Source of the DNA: Flavobacteriaceae bacterium CRH
GTDB lineage: Bacteria > Bacteroidota > Bacteroidia > Flavobacteriales > Flavobacteriaceae
NCBI GenBank assembly: GCA_001507425.1
Contig: LMAJ01000007.1
Span: 1 to 64,000 of the forward strand
DNA: 64,000 nucleotides
Reading direction: 5' to 3'
Shown here: positions 8,954 to 18,124 of the stretch, piece after piece
How the letters are laid out: every line of letters begins with the position of its first letter
How positions within the stretch are numbered: the first letter of the stretch is position 1
Notes under the pieces: generated by a model
What the model was told of the DNA's origin: nothing
Databases searched by the model: none
What the model saw: only the letters and a program-made list of their open reading frames with translations
Position numbers and translations under genes: made by a program

Positions 8954-9319
8954 TTATTTTTTCAAAGCTTCATTTACATCTTTAGCAGTTTTTACAGTTC
9001 CGTCTTTAGCGGCTTTTGCAGCAGCTTCGGCTTTATCAGCAGCTTTTTTAGAAGCTTCTTTTACGTCTGCAGCTGTTTTTTTAGCCGCATCTTTTACCTC
9101 TTCAACAGTTTTATTAGTAGCATCTTTTGCTTCAGTAGCAGCGTTTTCGACTTTAACTACAGCAGTATCTTTTGCTTGTTCAATATCTGTTGTAAGCGTA
9201 TCAACTTTGTTTCCAAGTGTTAATTCTTCTTCTCCAGGTTTAGGTTCTTTTTTCTCGCATGATTGTACAGCGAATGCTAATAAAGCAACAACAGCTAAGC
9301 TTAAAATTTGTTTTTTCAT
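8954..9319 (-). CDS. Small Ala/Lys-rich helical lipoprotein
   Basis: 121 residues from the ATG at 9317-9319; the frame is open further upstream without a plausible start. The N-terminus has a lysine pair, a hydrophobic stretch and a cysteine at VQSC, consistent with lipidation. The rest is a low-complexity amphipathic helix built on imperfect 11-residue units such as AAKKTAADVKE and ASKKAADKAEA. This resembles LEA-type or apolipoprotein-like repeats. Function unknown; an envelope or stress role would be inference. A terminator follows and no partner gene is evident. Confidence 0.75.
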   Translation of the reverse strand: MKKQILSLAVVALLAFAVQSCEKKEPKPGEEELTLGNKVDTLTTDIEQAKDTAVVKVENAATEAKDATNKTVEEVKDAAKKTAADVKEASKKAADKAEAAAKAAKDGTVKTAKDVNEALKK

Positions 9320-9568
9320 AATGAAATTAATTTTTTTAGGTTGATAAAATATAAAGGTTATAAAGCTGAAAAAATAAAAGTACAAACTTTAAAATTAAGC
9401 GCTCTTCGTAAGATTATTTTTCTTTTCAGAGCAAGACAATTCTCGTGCCAAAAAATATTTTTTTCTGATCTGATCAATAATTTTTTTTCACCAGTGTTAT
9501 TATTAATTGTGCAAACCAAAATCTACAACGATTTAATCTTTTGCTGTTTAGTGTTTTTGCCATTTTTA

Positions 9569-10162
9569 TTATTTAATCACTAAGACATTATCATTTTTAG
9601 TAAAATCATTCAAAGTAATATTAAAAATTAAACTCAGTTCTTTTCCGGCTTTAACAACCCCAAGAGCCGCTGTTGGAGGTGACATACCAAAATCAGCAAA
9701 AGTAATTTGGTTAGATCCCTTCAAAATAAAAGTTCCGTTGCCAGCCGTTACATTTACCACAGTTTTGTAATCTTTACTGATTCCTGCAATCGTATAAGTT
9801 CCGGTTAAATTCCAGGTTGTTTCGTTTATTTTACTGGCAAATTTTAGAACGTACTTAATATTTTTGTATGTTTTTGTGTCGAGAGTTTCATAAGCCACGT
9901 CATCCATACTTGTTTTACTGCTTTTAATGCTTTCTGCTGGCAACATAATCGTTAAGTTGTTTATATCCGCTAGTTTAGAATCTATAATGGTTAAATTAGC
10001 AGTGCCGTTTCCTTCTGTAGATTTCATTACCCAATCATGAATGTTTGAAGTTCCGGCAACTTCAAAAGTTGATTTTGCAACACTATAGTTTCTTTGTGCA
10101 TTTGTCTGTAATGACAATGTTATAAAAATCACTGTCAATAAAATTGATTTAATTGCTTTCAT
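9569..10162 (-). CDS. YceI family periplasmic protein
   Basis: 197 residues with signal peptide to TNAQ (22). The YceI pattern is present: YSVAKSTFEVAGTSNIHDW near the start, then TANLTI, AESIKSSKTSMDD and ITFADFGMSPPTA. YceI proteins form a lipocalin-like beta-barrel that binds isoprenoid or amphiphilic lipids in the periplasm. The ligand cannot be read from the sequence. It faces away from rlmN, with a 287-bp divergent region between them. Confidence 0.9.
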   Translation of the reverse strand: MKAIKSILLTVIFITLSLQTNAQRNYSVAKSTFEVAGTSNIHDWVMKSTEGNGTANLTIIDSKLADINNLTIMLPAESIKSSKTSMDDVAYETLDTKTYKNIKYVLKFASKINETTWNLTGTYTIAGISKDYKTVVNVTAGNGTFILKGSNQITFADFGMSPPTAALGVVKAGKELSLIFNITLNDFTKNDNVLVIK

Positions 10163-10245
10163 TTTGATATGGTATTAGTTTGTTTTTGGAAAAGGGAAAA
10201 CGTCAATTAAGTTTTGAATTAAAATCCTGCCCTTATTTCTTAGAT

Positions 10246-10253
10246 CAAATTTA
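10246..10253 (-). promoter_or_regulatory. Possible -7 box for the YceI gene
   Basis: Minus strand TAAATTTG fits TAnnTTTG but would give a leader of roughly 80 nt. Tentative. Confidence 0.3.
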
Positions 10254-10437
10254 TAGCGAACTCATAACACAGAGAATGATAAAAATCATAGTTGGTAATT
10301 TATTAAATAATTATAATTATTAGGATGATTTCAGGACACGTTATCTGGAAAAATGACTGACTTAAAAAAAATAGAAAATGAATATTTCTAAGTACTAAGC
10401 CTCAGTACATCATCAGAAGTTTTAAGAAAAAAAATAG

Positions 10438-10445
10438 TAACTTTG
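10438..10445 (+). promoter_or_regulatory. -7 box TAACTTTG immediately before rlmN
   Basis: Exact TAnnTTTG with only 4 nt between the box and the ATG at 10450. Transcription should start at or near the A of the start codon, giving a leaderless mRNA. Confidence 0.65.
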
Positions 10446-10449
10446 CACC

Positions 10450-11493
10450 ATGCAAATTGAGAAAAAAGATATAAGAGCCTTATCAAAAGATCAGTTGCGC
10501 GATTTTTTTGTCGAAAACAATGACAAAGCATTTCGTGGCAATCAGGTTTATGAATGGTTATGGAGCAAGGGAGCGCACAGTTTTGAGGATATGACAAATG
10601 TTGCCAAGACAACACGTTCTATGCTCGAAGATAATTTTGTAATTAATCATATTAAGGTCGATACCATGCAGCGCAGCAGCGACGGAACGGTAAAAAATGC
10701 GGTTCGGTTGCATGATGGTTTAGTAGTAGAATCTGTTTTAATTCCAACAGAAACCAGAACAACAGCTTGTGTTTCAAGTCAGGTGGGCTGTAGTTTAGAT
10801 TGTAATTTTTGTGCAACATCAAGATTAAAAAGAATGCGAAACCTGGAACCGGGAGAAATCTACGATCAGGTAATCGCAATTGATAAAGAAAGCCGTTTGT
10901 ATCACAATCATCCGCTTTCGAATATTGTTTTCATGGGAATGGGAGAGCCTTTAATGAATTATAATAATGTCATTAAAGCAATTGATATGATTACTTCGCC
11001 GGAAGGCTTAGGAATGTCACCAAAACGTATTATGGTGTCTACATCAGGAATTCCGAAAATGATTAAAAAAATGGCCGATGATGATGTAAAATTCAAATTG
11101 GCAGTTTCTTTGCATTCGGCAATTGATGAAATTCGCGCCAGAATTATGCCTTTCAGCAAGAACTTTCCTCTGGCAGATTTGCGGGAAGCATTAGAATATT
11201 GGTACAGAAAGACAAAAAATAAGATTTCATACGAATATGTTGTCTGGAAAGGAATTAACGACGATAAAGCTTCTATTGATGCCTTGGTTAAATTTTGCAA
11301 ATACGTGCCTTGCAAAGTCAATTTAATCGAATATAACCCAATTGATGACGGAGAGTTTCAACAAGCTTCAGAAGAGTCTATTATGGCTTATATAAAAGCA
11401 CTTGAAAATATTGGAATAGTGGTAAAAGTACGTCGCAGCCGCGGAAAAGATATTGACGCCGCCTGCGGACAACTGGCCAATAAAGAAGGATAA
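10450..11493 (+). CDS. rlmN: Dual-specificity RNA methyltransferase RlmN (23S rRNA A2503 C2)
   Basis: 347 residues. The radical-SAM cluster motif is Cys114, Cys118 and Cys121 in GCSLDCNFCATS. The two mechanistic cysteines of the RlmN/Cfr reaction are also present: Cys107 in ACVSSQVG and Cys339 in AACGQL. GMGEP is the SAM-binding glycine motif. The enzyme methylates C2 of A2503 in 23S rRNA, and in E. coli A37 of some tRNAs. Single-gene unit with its own promoter and a strong terminator. Confidence 0.97.
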   Translation: MQIEKKDIRALSKDQLRDFFVENNDKAFRGNQVYEWLWSKGAHSFEDMTNVAKTTRSMLEDNFVINHIKVDTMQRSSDGTVKNAVRLHDGLVVESVLIPTETRTTACVSSQVGCSLDCNFCATSRLKRMRNLEPGEIYDQVIAIDKESRLYHNHPLSNIVFMGMGEPLMNYNNVIKAIDMITSPEGLGMSPKRIMVSTSGIPKMIKKMADDDVKFKLAVSLHSAIDEIRARIMPFSKNFPLADLREALEYWYRKTKNKISYEYVVWKGINDDKASIDALVKFCKYVPCKVNLIEYNPIDDGEFQQASEESIMAYIKALENIGIVVKVRRSRGKDIDAACGQLANKEG

Positions 11494-11510
11494 AATCAAA
11501 CACTAAAATA

Positions 11511-11556
11511 AAAAGCATTAAAGACAAGAATTTAACTTGTTTTTAATGCTTTTTCT
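11511..11556 (+). terminator. Rho-independent terminator of rlmN
   Basis: Long hairpin AAAGCATTAAA ... ACAAG / CTTGT ... TTTAATGCTTT followed by TTTCTTT. Confidence 0.85.
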
Positions 11557-11743
11557 TTGGGCAAAAAGGATTCTTATTTATTCCATTCAACTTGTTTTCA
11601 TTAAATAATTTAAATGTTTTAAATTTAATTAGTGAACTCAAATTAGTCTTTAAATAGAGAATGTTTTTGGTCTGCTTTCTTAATTATTATATAAAATATT
11701 GATATACTAACATAAGTAAAGAACGTTTTTTTATTTAAAATAG

Positions 11744-11751
11744 TATATTTG
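11744..11751 (+). promoter_or_regulatory. -7 box TATATTTG before the polyprenyl synthase gene
   Basis: Matches TAnnTTTG and lies 8 nt from the ATG at 11760, so the 5' leader would be a few nucleotides at most. Confidence 0.6.
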
Positions 11752-11759
11752 GAATCGAA

Positions 11760-12737
11760 ATGAATATTACTTCTCAAATAAAACAGCCCATTTTTAACGA
11801 GATGGAACTTTTTGAAACAAAGTTCCATGAATCGATGACCTCAAAGGTTGCATTGCTAAACCGCATAACGTATTACATCGTAAACCGAAAAGGAAAACAA
11901 ATGCGTCCGATGTTTGTTTTTCTAACTTCAAAAATGGTTTCCGGTGGAATTGTAAACGAAAGAACATATCGTGGAGCCTCAGTAATAGAGCTTATCCATA
12001 CTGCTACTTTAGTGCACGATGATGTGGTTGACGACAGTAATCGCCGCCGCGGATTTTTCTCCATAAATGCACTCTGGAAAAATAAAATTGCCGTTTTAGT
12101 TGGCGATTATTTGCTTTCAAAAGGACTATTGCTTTCTATAGATAATGGCGATTTTGATTTGCTTCGAATTATTTCTGTAGCCGTTCGCGAAATGAGCGAA
12201 GGAGAATTACTCCAGATAGAAAAAGCCAGAAGACTGGATATTACAGAAGACATTTATTACGAAATCATCCGGAAAAAAACCGCAACACTTATTGCAGCTT
12301 GTTGTGCTCTTGGCGCAAAATCAGTAATTGAAGATGATATTCAGGTCGAAAACATGCGTAAGTTTGGTGAGCTTATCGGAATGGCTTTTCAGATCAAAGA
12401 TGATTTATTCGATTACAGCGAAGAAGCCATTGGCAAACCAACCGGGATTGATATTAAAGAACAAAAAATGACTTTGCCTTTAATTCATGTTTTAAATACA
12501 TGTACGCCGCAGGAAAAAAAGTGGTTGATAAACTCCATCAAAAACCACAATAAAGACAAAAAACGCGTTAAAGAAGTAATTGCTTTTGTAAAAGATAATA
12601 ATGGTTTGGCTTACGCCGAAAATAAAATGGTCGAATTTCAACAAGAAGCACTTTCGCTTTTAGGCAATTACCCTGATTCTGAGTTCAAAGCAGCATTGAT
12701 CTTAATGGTAAACTACGTTATCGAAAGAAAAAAATAA
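11760..12737 (+). CDS. Trans-polyprenyl diphosphate synthase
   Basis: 325 residues with both aspartate-rich motifs of the family: DDVVD at 87-91 (first, allylic substrate) and DDLFD at 214-218 (second, IPP side). The basic GKQMRP and RRRG segments are present too. It condenses isopentenyl diphosphate onto an allylic primer to make a long all-trans chain, probably for the menaquinone tail given the organism group. Chain length is set by residues before the first motif and I cannot assign it. A 60-bp gap leads to lemA, which is unrelated in function. Confidence 0.93.
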   Translation: MNITSQIKQPIFNEMELFETKFHESMTSKVALLNRITYYIVNRKGKQMRPMFVFLTSKMVSGGIVNERTYRGASVIELIHTATLVHDDVVDDSNRRRGFFSINALWKNKIAVLVGDYLLSKGLLLSIDNGDFDLLRIISVAVREMSEGELLQIEKARRLDITEDIYYEIIRKKTATLIAACCALGAKSVIEDDIQVENMRKFGELIGMAFQIKDDLFDYSEEAIGKPTGIDIKEQKMTLPLIHVLNTCTPQEKKWLINSIKNHNKDKKRVKEVIAFVKDNNGLAYAENKMVEFQQEALSLLGNYPDSEFKAALILMVNYVIERKK

Positions 12738-12797
12738 TTCGCTTGCTAATTTCAGTGTATTTATTACTAAATTCGACATGAATTTAATAATAAAAAT

Positions 12798-13352
12798 ATG
12801 ATTATACTGATAGGAGTGTTTGGAGTTCTAATTATCTTAGCTATCTACCTGATAGTGCTTTACAATGGTTTAGTTTCGAAAAGAAATGTGCTCGAAGAAG
12901 CTTTGAGCGGTATTGACGTTATTTTAAAAAAACGATTCGATTTAATTCCTAACCTTATAGAAACCGTAAAAGGATATCTAAATCACGAAAGAGAAACACT
13001 TGAAAGTATAGTAAATATTCGTAACCAGGCTTTAAATGCGGGCAGTGCAGATGAAAAACTGCAGCTTGACAAAAAACTCGGCAATGCGGTTGGAACTATT
13101 TTTGCATTGGCAGAAAACTATCCTGACCTAAAAGCCAATACAAATTTTCTTAGCCTGCAATCAGAATTGAGTGAAATTGAAACTGAAATCGAACGTTCAA
13201 AAAGATATTATAACGGAACTGTCAGAGATTACAATATTGGTGTTGAATCTTTTCCGGGTAACTTGTTTGCTAAATCCTTAGGTTTCTCCAAAAGAAACTT
13301 CCTTGAATTAGAAGATGCGGCACAACGAGAAACACCAAAAGTTCAGTTTTAA
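12798..13352 (+). CDS. lemA: LemA family membrane protein
   Basis: 184 residues with one N-terminal membrane helix (2-23) followed by the conserved YNGLVSKRNVLEEALSGIDV, LKKRFDLIPNLIETVKGY and ENYPDLKANTNF. LemA proteins have a cytoplasmic helical bundle and an unresolved role in the envelope. The gene is 12 bp upstream of a DUF2207 gene, a pairing common in many bacteria, so the two products probably work together. Confidence 0.94.
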   Translation: MIILIGVFGVLIILAIYLIVLYNGLVSKRNVLEEALSGIDVILKKRFDLIPNLIETVKGYLNHERETLESIVNIRNQALNAGSADEKLQLDKKLGNAVGTIFALAENYPDLKANTNFLSLQSELSEIETEIERSKRYYNGTVRDYNIGVESFPGNLFAKSLGFSKRNFLELEDAAQRETPKVQF

Positions 13353-13364
13353 TTCCTTTATTAT

Positions 13365-15272
13365 ATGCGACTAAAAAATATATTTTTTGTTCTATTTTCT
13401 ATTTTCGTTTATCAACTTCACGCTCAGGAAAGAATTTTAGATTTTGACGTTAAAGTTCAAATCGAAAAATCAGGAACCATTGAGGTTGTCGAAAATATTA
13501 CGATAAAAGCAGAAGGAAATGTTTTTAAACACGGACTTTTAAGAACTTTTCCGGTAACCCGAAAAGATAAAGACGGTAATAATATCGATGTAAAATATTC
13601 GATAAATTCCATTAAAAAAGACGGAGCAACCGAAGATTATTTTACAAAAGAAGAAGGAAATTATTGGAAAATTTACATCGGAGACGCAGCTGTTGAATTA
13701 GAAAACGGAACGTATAAATACCAGATCAGTTACAGCGTTCCGTTTCAGATTGGATATTTTGACAATTATGATGAACTGTATTGGAATGTAACCGGAAATG
13801 GCTGGGATTTTCCTATTGATAAAGCAACCTGCCAGTTTTATCTCCCATCTGAAAACAATAAATTTGAAAATTTACATTGTTATACCGGTAGCGAAGGATC
13901 TTCGGCCTCAAATTGTATTAGTTCGTTAAATGACAGCAAAACAATCGTTACTTTTTCGGCAGTCCAACTTCGATCAAATGAAGGCTTAACTGTTGCAGCT
14001 TCATTTCCTAAAGGAATTATTGACCCTCCAACTCTTGTTCAAAAATCAAATTCTTTTTACAAACAAATCAAAACCTATTTGTGGTCTGTTGTTTTTGGAA
14101 TTGCAATGTTTCTTTTTTTCTTTTTTAGTTGGAGAAGACATGGAAAAGATCCTGTTAAAAAAACTGTAATACCGGAATTTTTGCCTCCTTTTGATTGGTC
14201 TCCTGCGCTTGTAGGGTATGTCTATCATAGAAAGCTCAATGCAAAAATACACATGGCCTCACTTATAAATAGTGCAGTAAAAGGTGCTATTAAAATTTGT
14301 TCTACCATAGAAAGCGGCATTTTTGTAAACGAAAACAAATACGAAATTGAAGTTGTAGAAAAAGAATCAAAATCTTTAAGTTCTGAAGAATCAGCGATAG
14401 TAGATAGTTTTTCTAAAAAAGCAAAAATAAAAGTGGAGGATTCTAACTATAGAATTTTTGAGAAAGCTTATTCTAAATGGACTAAAGCGATAGAAAATCA
14501 AATTAAGTTAGAGGAAATTTACCAAAACAATACGCGATTAAAATGGATTGGTTTTGCAGTTTTTGTAATTGGAGGATTGATCTATGAGATATTGTCTAAA
14601 AACAAAGGATTCGTAAATTATACTTTTTATACAGGATTAATTTGTGCTGTGGCGGCATTAACCTATTGGTTTTTACAAAAAGAAGAGAGAACTGGTTTAG
14701 TCATTTTAAGATTCATTTTAGCTTTCTTTACTTATCCAATGGCAGTTGGAATATTTTTAATGACAATTCCTTTTTTAAGCACAATACAAATTGTAGTTAT
14801 TGGTGTCGTTTTTTTAATGTATATTTTCTACGTAGTGAATTTGGGGAAATTTACAGAAAAAGGGGCCGAAGCATTTAATCGATTAGAAGGATTTAAATTA
14901 TATCTCGAAACGGCAGAGAAAGACAGGATGAATATGTTGAATCCGCCTGAGCTGACACCTCAATTATTCGAAAAATTGCTTCCGTACGCAATAGCATTGG
15001 GAGTCGAAATAAAATGGGGAAAACAATTTGAAGAAATTTTAGAACTCGCAAAATATAATCCGGATTGGTATCAAGGAAACGATACTTTTTACAGACAGCC
15101 AACACTATTTTTATCTGGTTTTGGAAATTCTGTAAGTGCAGCAGGAACCGATCCAACTCCCTCTAAATCATCGAACTCCTCATCAGGAAGTAGTGGCAGC
15201 TGGAGCAGCGGCAGCTCTGGTGGCGGAAGTTCCGGCGGCGGTGGCGGTGGCGGTGGAGGCGGCGGTTGGTAA
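13365..15272 (+). CDS. DUF2207 domain membrane protein with Gly/Ser-rich tail
   Basis: 635 residues. Signal peptide to LHAQ (21), extracytoplasmic DUF2207 domain (about 22-225, with HGLLRTFP and [18 protein letters not shown]), a membrane helix near 238-256, a cytoplasmic region, then further helices (about 395-490). The last 45 residues are Ser/Gly-rich and end in an oligoglycine run plus Trp, a tail often seen in this family. The domain order matches LemA-associated DUF2207 proteins. Function unknown. Confidence 0.88.
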   Translation: MRLKNIFFVLFSIFVYQLHAQERILDFDVKVQIEKSGTIEVVENITIKAEGNVFKHGLLRTFPVTRKDKDGNNIDVKYSINSIKKDGATEDYFTKEEGNYWKIYIGDAAVELENGTYKYQISYSVPFQIGYFDNYDELYWNVTGNGWDFPIDKATCQFYLPSENNKFENLHCYTGSEGSSASNCISSLNDSKTIVTFSAVQLRSNEGLTVAASFPKGIIDPPTLVQKSNSFYKQIKTYLWSVVFGIAMFLFFFFSWRRHGKDPVKKTVIPEFLPPFDWSPALVGYVYHRKLNAKIHMASLINSAVKGAIKICSTIESGIFVNENKYEIEVVEKESKSLSSEESAIVDSFSKKAKIKVEDSNYRIFEKAYSKWTKAIENQIKLEEIYQNNTRLKWIGFAVFVIGGLIYEILSKNKGFVNYTFYTGLICAVAALTYWFLQKEERTGLVILRFILAFFTYPMAVGIFLMTIPFLSTIQIVVIGVVFLMYIFYVVNLGKFTEKGAEAFNRLEGFKLYLETAEKDRMNMLNPPELTPQLFEKLLPYAIALGVEIKWGKQFEEILELAKYNPDWYQGNDTFYRQPTLFLSGFGNSVSAAGTDPTPSKSSNSSSGSSGSWSSGSSGGGSSGGGGGGGGGGGW

Positions 15273-15317
15273 AACTTGCCCGTAAAATGTTATTATCAAA
15301 AATATTTTATTTTAAAG

Positions 15318-15350
15318 AACCTTGCAATAGTTTTATAGCAAGGTTTTTTT
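15318..15350 (+). terminator. Terminator of the lemA operon
   Basis: AACCTTGC / GCAAGGTT stem with a 12-nt loop and seven following T residues. Confidence 0.85.
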
Positions 15351-15538
15351 ATTGTATTTTTTCTTGGTTTTAGCCGGATGCTGTTTTTTTTCTAAAATTA
15401 AAATAAATTTAAGTATCAGTAAATCAATGGTTTGAATTATTTATTGATTTTTTTTCTACTTAGATGCAACCATTTTAAAACGATACTCGTCTATGCTAAT
15501 AGAAGTCTGTTAGTAAAACAAAATTTGAACGCTTATTA

Positions 15539-16099
15539 ATGAAAATTATTCATTTACATCAGGAAGAAACCGAAATTATCAGGTTGGCTGTCGAACATAA
15601 TCGACAAGCACAGCAACAGATATATAGTAGGTTTTCATCAAAAATGTTAAGCGTTTGCCGACAATACATAAAAGACATTCAACTGGCAGAAGATGTAATG
15701 ATAACCGCTTTTATGAAAGTATTTACCAACCTGAACAAATTTGAACATAAAGGAAGTTTTGAAGGCTGGATTCGCAGAATCATGGTTAACGAATGCATTT
15801 CGTATTTAAGAGTTCAGAAAAAAGTAAAATTCACAGAAGATGAAATATATGTTGAAGAAAGTTTTAACGCCATAGATATACAGTTTTCTATAGATCAGAT
15901 TCAGTTTTTAATTGATGCCTTGCCGGACGGCTACAAAATGGTTTTCAATTTATACGCAATTGAAGGTTATAAACACAATGAAATTGCAAAGATGCTGGGC
16001 ATTAATGAAGGAACATCGAAATCGCAATTATCCCATGCCAGAAGAATGCTGCAAACTCAAATTAATACATTAAAAAAACAAGATAATGGAACCGAATAA
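15539..16099 (+). CDS. ECF-type RNA polymerase sigma factor
   Basis: 186 residues in the sigma-70 region 2 / region 4 layout. Region 2 includes QAQQQIYSRFSSKM, DVMITAFMKVF and GSFEGWIRRIMVNECISYLR. Region 4 includes LPDGYKMVFNLYAIEGYKHNEIAKMLGINEGTSKSQL with a clear helix-turn-helix. It should direct transcription of a small regulon from the cytoplasm. The stop overlaps the next gene by 14 nt; that gene encodes a one-helix membrane protein which may be its anti-sigma factor. The cue is unknown. Confidence 0.93.
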   Translation: MKIIHLHQEETEIIRLAVEHNRQAQQQIYSRFSSKMLSVCRQYIKDIQLAEDVMITAFMKVFTNLNKFEHKGSFEGWIRRIMVNECISYLRVQKKVKFTEDEIYVEESFNAIDIQFSIDQIQFLIDALPDGYKMVFNLYAIEGYKHNEIAKMLGINEGTSKSQLSHARRMLQTQINTLKKQDNGTE

Positions 16100-16805
16100 T
16101 TTTGAAAAGGATTTCCGTGATAAATTAAATCAACGCAAAATTGAGCCAAGCCATAAAGCATGGGATCGATTAGATGCGATGTTGAGTATTGCTGAAGAAA
16201 GCAAGCCCCAAAAAGCTTCAAAAAACAAATGGCTTTATATCGCTGCCAGCATTGTTGGGTTTTTATTGGTTGGAACTTTCTTTTTTAACCAGAAGAAAAA
16301 TAACATTGAAACTCCGAAAGAAAATGTCGTAATAAAAGAAAATGTAAAGAAAGATTCAATTGTAAAACCAAGTTTGAACGCAATAGATACTTCTAAAACA
16401 GAAATTGCAAATTCAGATAAAAGTTCAGGCCAAATTTTAAAGAAAGAAGAAAAAATAAATCCAAATCAGAAATCACATAAACGAATAAAAAATCAAGAAA
16501 ATCAAATAGCGGAGTCTTCAGTCATCATCAAAAACAATCAGGAAAAACAATCAATCAGTAATCAAGCTACAACAGTCGAAACTTCTAAAAATGAAAACGT
16601 CGATCAGTTGATAACTTCAGCAGAAAAGACCGTTGTAGCAGAAAATTCAACGAAAGCAAAAAAAATAAAAGTCAATGCCAGCGATTTACTCAATCAGGTC
16701 GACGGGGAATTAGAACTTTCGTTTAGAGAAAGGGTAATTACCAAAGTCAATAAAAACTACCAAACGGTTAAAGTGGCGGTTACAAATCGGAATCAAAAAG
16801 AGTAA
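16086..16805 (+). CDS. One-pass membrane protein, putative anti-sigma factor
   Basis: 239 residues. A short cytoplasmic N-terminus (EKDFRDKLNQRKIEPSHKAWDRLDAML) is followed by one membrane helix at about 48-66 (WLYIAASIVGFLLVGTFFF) and then a Lys/Asn/Ser-rich periplasmic region with no recognised domain. Position and topology fit the anti-sigma partner of the ECF factor, which is inference: no zinc-binding anti-sigma motif (HxxxCxxC) is present. The stop codon lies inside the first unit of a 7-bp tandem repeat that continues for 63 bp. Confidence 0.65.
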   Translation: MEPNNFEKDFRDKLNQRKIEPSHKAWDRLDAMLSIAEESKPQKASKNKWLYIAASIVGFLLVGTFFFNQKKNNIETPKENVVIKENVKKDSIVKPSLNAIDTSKTEIANSDKSSGQILKKEEKINPNQKSHKRIKNQENQIAESSVIIKNNQEKQSISNQATTVETSKNENVDQLITSAEKTVVAENSTKAKKIKVNASDLLNQVDGELELSFRERVITKVNKNYQTVKVAVTNRNQKE

Positions 16806-16863
16806 AGAGTAAAGAGTAAAGAGTAAAGAGTAAAGAGTAAAGAGTAAAGAGTAAAGAGTAAAG
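16801..16863. repeat. Tandem 7-bp repeat, nine units of AGTAAAG
   Basis: Nine perfect consecutive AGTAAAG units, beginning at the TAA stop of the anti-sigma-like gene. A degenerate tract of ACAATTCAC-like words follows to about 16906. Together they fill nearly all of the 141-bp spacer before the beta-barrel gene. Confidence 0.97.
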
Positions 16864-16946
16864 AATTTACAACTCACAATTCACAATTCACAACTCACAA
16901 TTCACCATTAAATAATCATCAATCAACAATCAAAAAAAAATCAATC

Positions 16947-17996
16947 ATGAAAAATTTTACCGTTTACCTCGTAATTTTAGTTTTCTTATTTGTCAGCAAA
17001 GTGCTTGGACAGGAAACTTTTGAATCTAGAGCCAGAGAAATTGCCGATAAAATCGAGAAAATCACCAAAGAAGAAAAAGAAGCTTTGAAACAAGAAATCG
17101 AAGCCGTAAATGTTCAGTTGTCTAACGGAAAAATAACGATGGAAGTGGCCGAAAAACGCAAAAAAGAATTGGCCGAAGCAAGAGCTGTTATTATTGAAGA
17201 AAAAGTGACTTTGGCTCAGAATGAACTTAATGATTTAGTACAACAAAAAGTTGATGGAAAAATCAAAGAGCAGGATTCAACAAAAAAACATGCTCTGGTA
17301 ATTCACTGGAATGATAAAAACTGGAATAGTAAACGACATAAAGATTCTATTTATGGCGAGAAAAGAACCACTTCGCAGTTTGTTTTTGCGATGGGTTTAA
17401 ACAACATGATGGTCGACGGAAAACTTCAGGATTCAAATTATAGTTTTATGGGTTCGCATTTTTACGAATGGGGTTTAACCTATAATTCAAGATTAATGAA
17501 AACAAATAATTTATTGCACGCCAAATATGGGCTTTCATTAATGTACAACAATATTCGTCCAACAGATAACAGAACTTTTGTTGTAAACGGAGAACAGACT
17601 AATTTACAAATTAATGCTACACATTTGAATGAATCTCGCTTTAGAAATGTGTATTTAGTTGCGCCTGTACATCTGGAATTCGATTTTTCGAAACCTAAAT
17701 TCAGCAACGGAAAAACCTATTTCAGAACACATGAAAGTTTTCGTTTCGGAATTGGGGGTTATGCCGGAATCAACGTAAAATCGAAACAAATCCTAAAATT
17801 TGAAGAAGAAGATTTAAAATATAAAACAACGATAAAGGGCGATTACAATGTTAATAATTTCATTTATGGTCTTAGTTCTTATATTGGATACAAAGCGGTT
17901 AGTTTGTATTTAAAATACGATTTAAACCCATTGTTTCAGGATAATTTAGTGGAAGAAAAAAATATTTCATTAGGATTACGTTTAGATTTAAATTAA
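16947..17996 (+). CDS. Outer-membrane beta-barrel-like protein with N-terminal coiled coil
   Basis: 349 residues. Signal peptide to VLGQ (21), then a charged coiled coil (about 25-115, repeated KEEKEALKQEIEAV and KRKKELAEAR patterns). The C-terminal 220 residues have alternating aromatic strands and end in SLGLRLDLN, as outer-membrane barrels do. A sigma factor / membrane protein / barrel series is a recurrent layout in flavobacteria (from memory). It may share the upstream transcript despite the repeat-filled spacer. Specific function unknown. Confidence 0.7.
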   Translation: MKNFTVYLVILVFLFVSKVLGQETFESRAREIADKIEKITKEEKEALKQEIEAVNVQLSNGKITMEVAEKRKKELAEARAVIIEEKVTLAQNELNDLVQQKVDGKIKEQDSTKKHALVIHWNDKNWNSKRHKDSIYGEKRTTSQFVFAMGLNNMMVDGKLQDSNYSFMGSHFYEWGLTYNSRLMKTNNLLHAKYGLSLMYNNIRPTDNRTFVVNGEQTNLQINATHLNESRFRNVYLVAPVHLEFDFSKPKFSNGKTYFRTHESFRFGIGGYAGINVKSKQILKFEEEDLKYKTTIKGDYNVNNFIYGLSSYIGYKAVSLYLKYDLNPLFQDNLVEEKNISLGLRLDLN

Positions 17997-18021
17997 AAAT
18001 TGAGTTGAGATTAGTTAGTAG

Positions 18022-18051
18022 AAAAAGTGCTTCGAAAGAGGCACTTTTTTT
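18022..18051 (+). terminator. Terminator after the beta-barrel gene
   Basis: AAAGTGC / GCACTTT hairpin with a 10-nt loop and a T run. Confidence 0.85.
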
Positions 18052-18124
18052 GTGTAAAATTTTCAGATTTCAAGATTGATTTGTGTACTTTTACAGGCTC
18101 TCAACTTTAAAAATATTTTACGTT

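Noticed and set aside
9308-9583. 91-codon frame opposite the lipoprotein and YceI spacer
   Set aside because: Hydrophobic and low complexity, overlapping the promoter region of a real gene on the other strand.
16801-16906. Possible CRISPR or replication iterons in the AGTAAAG tract
   Set aside because: Contiguous 7-bp units without spacers, no DnaA-box context or rep gene; simple tandem repeat.
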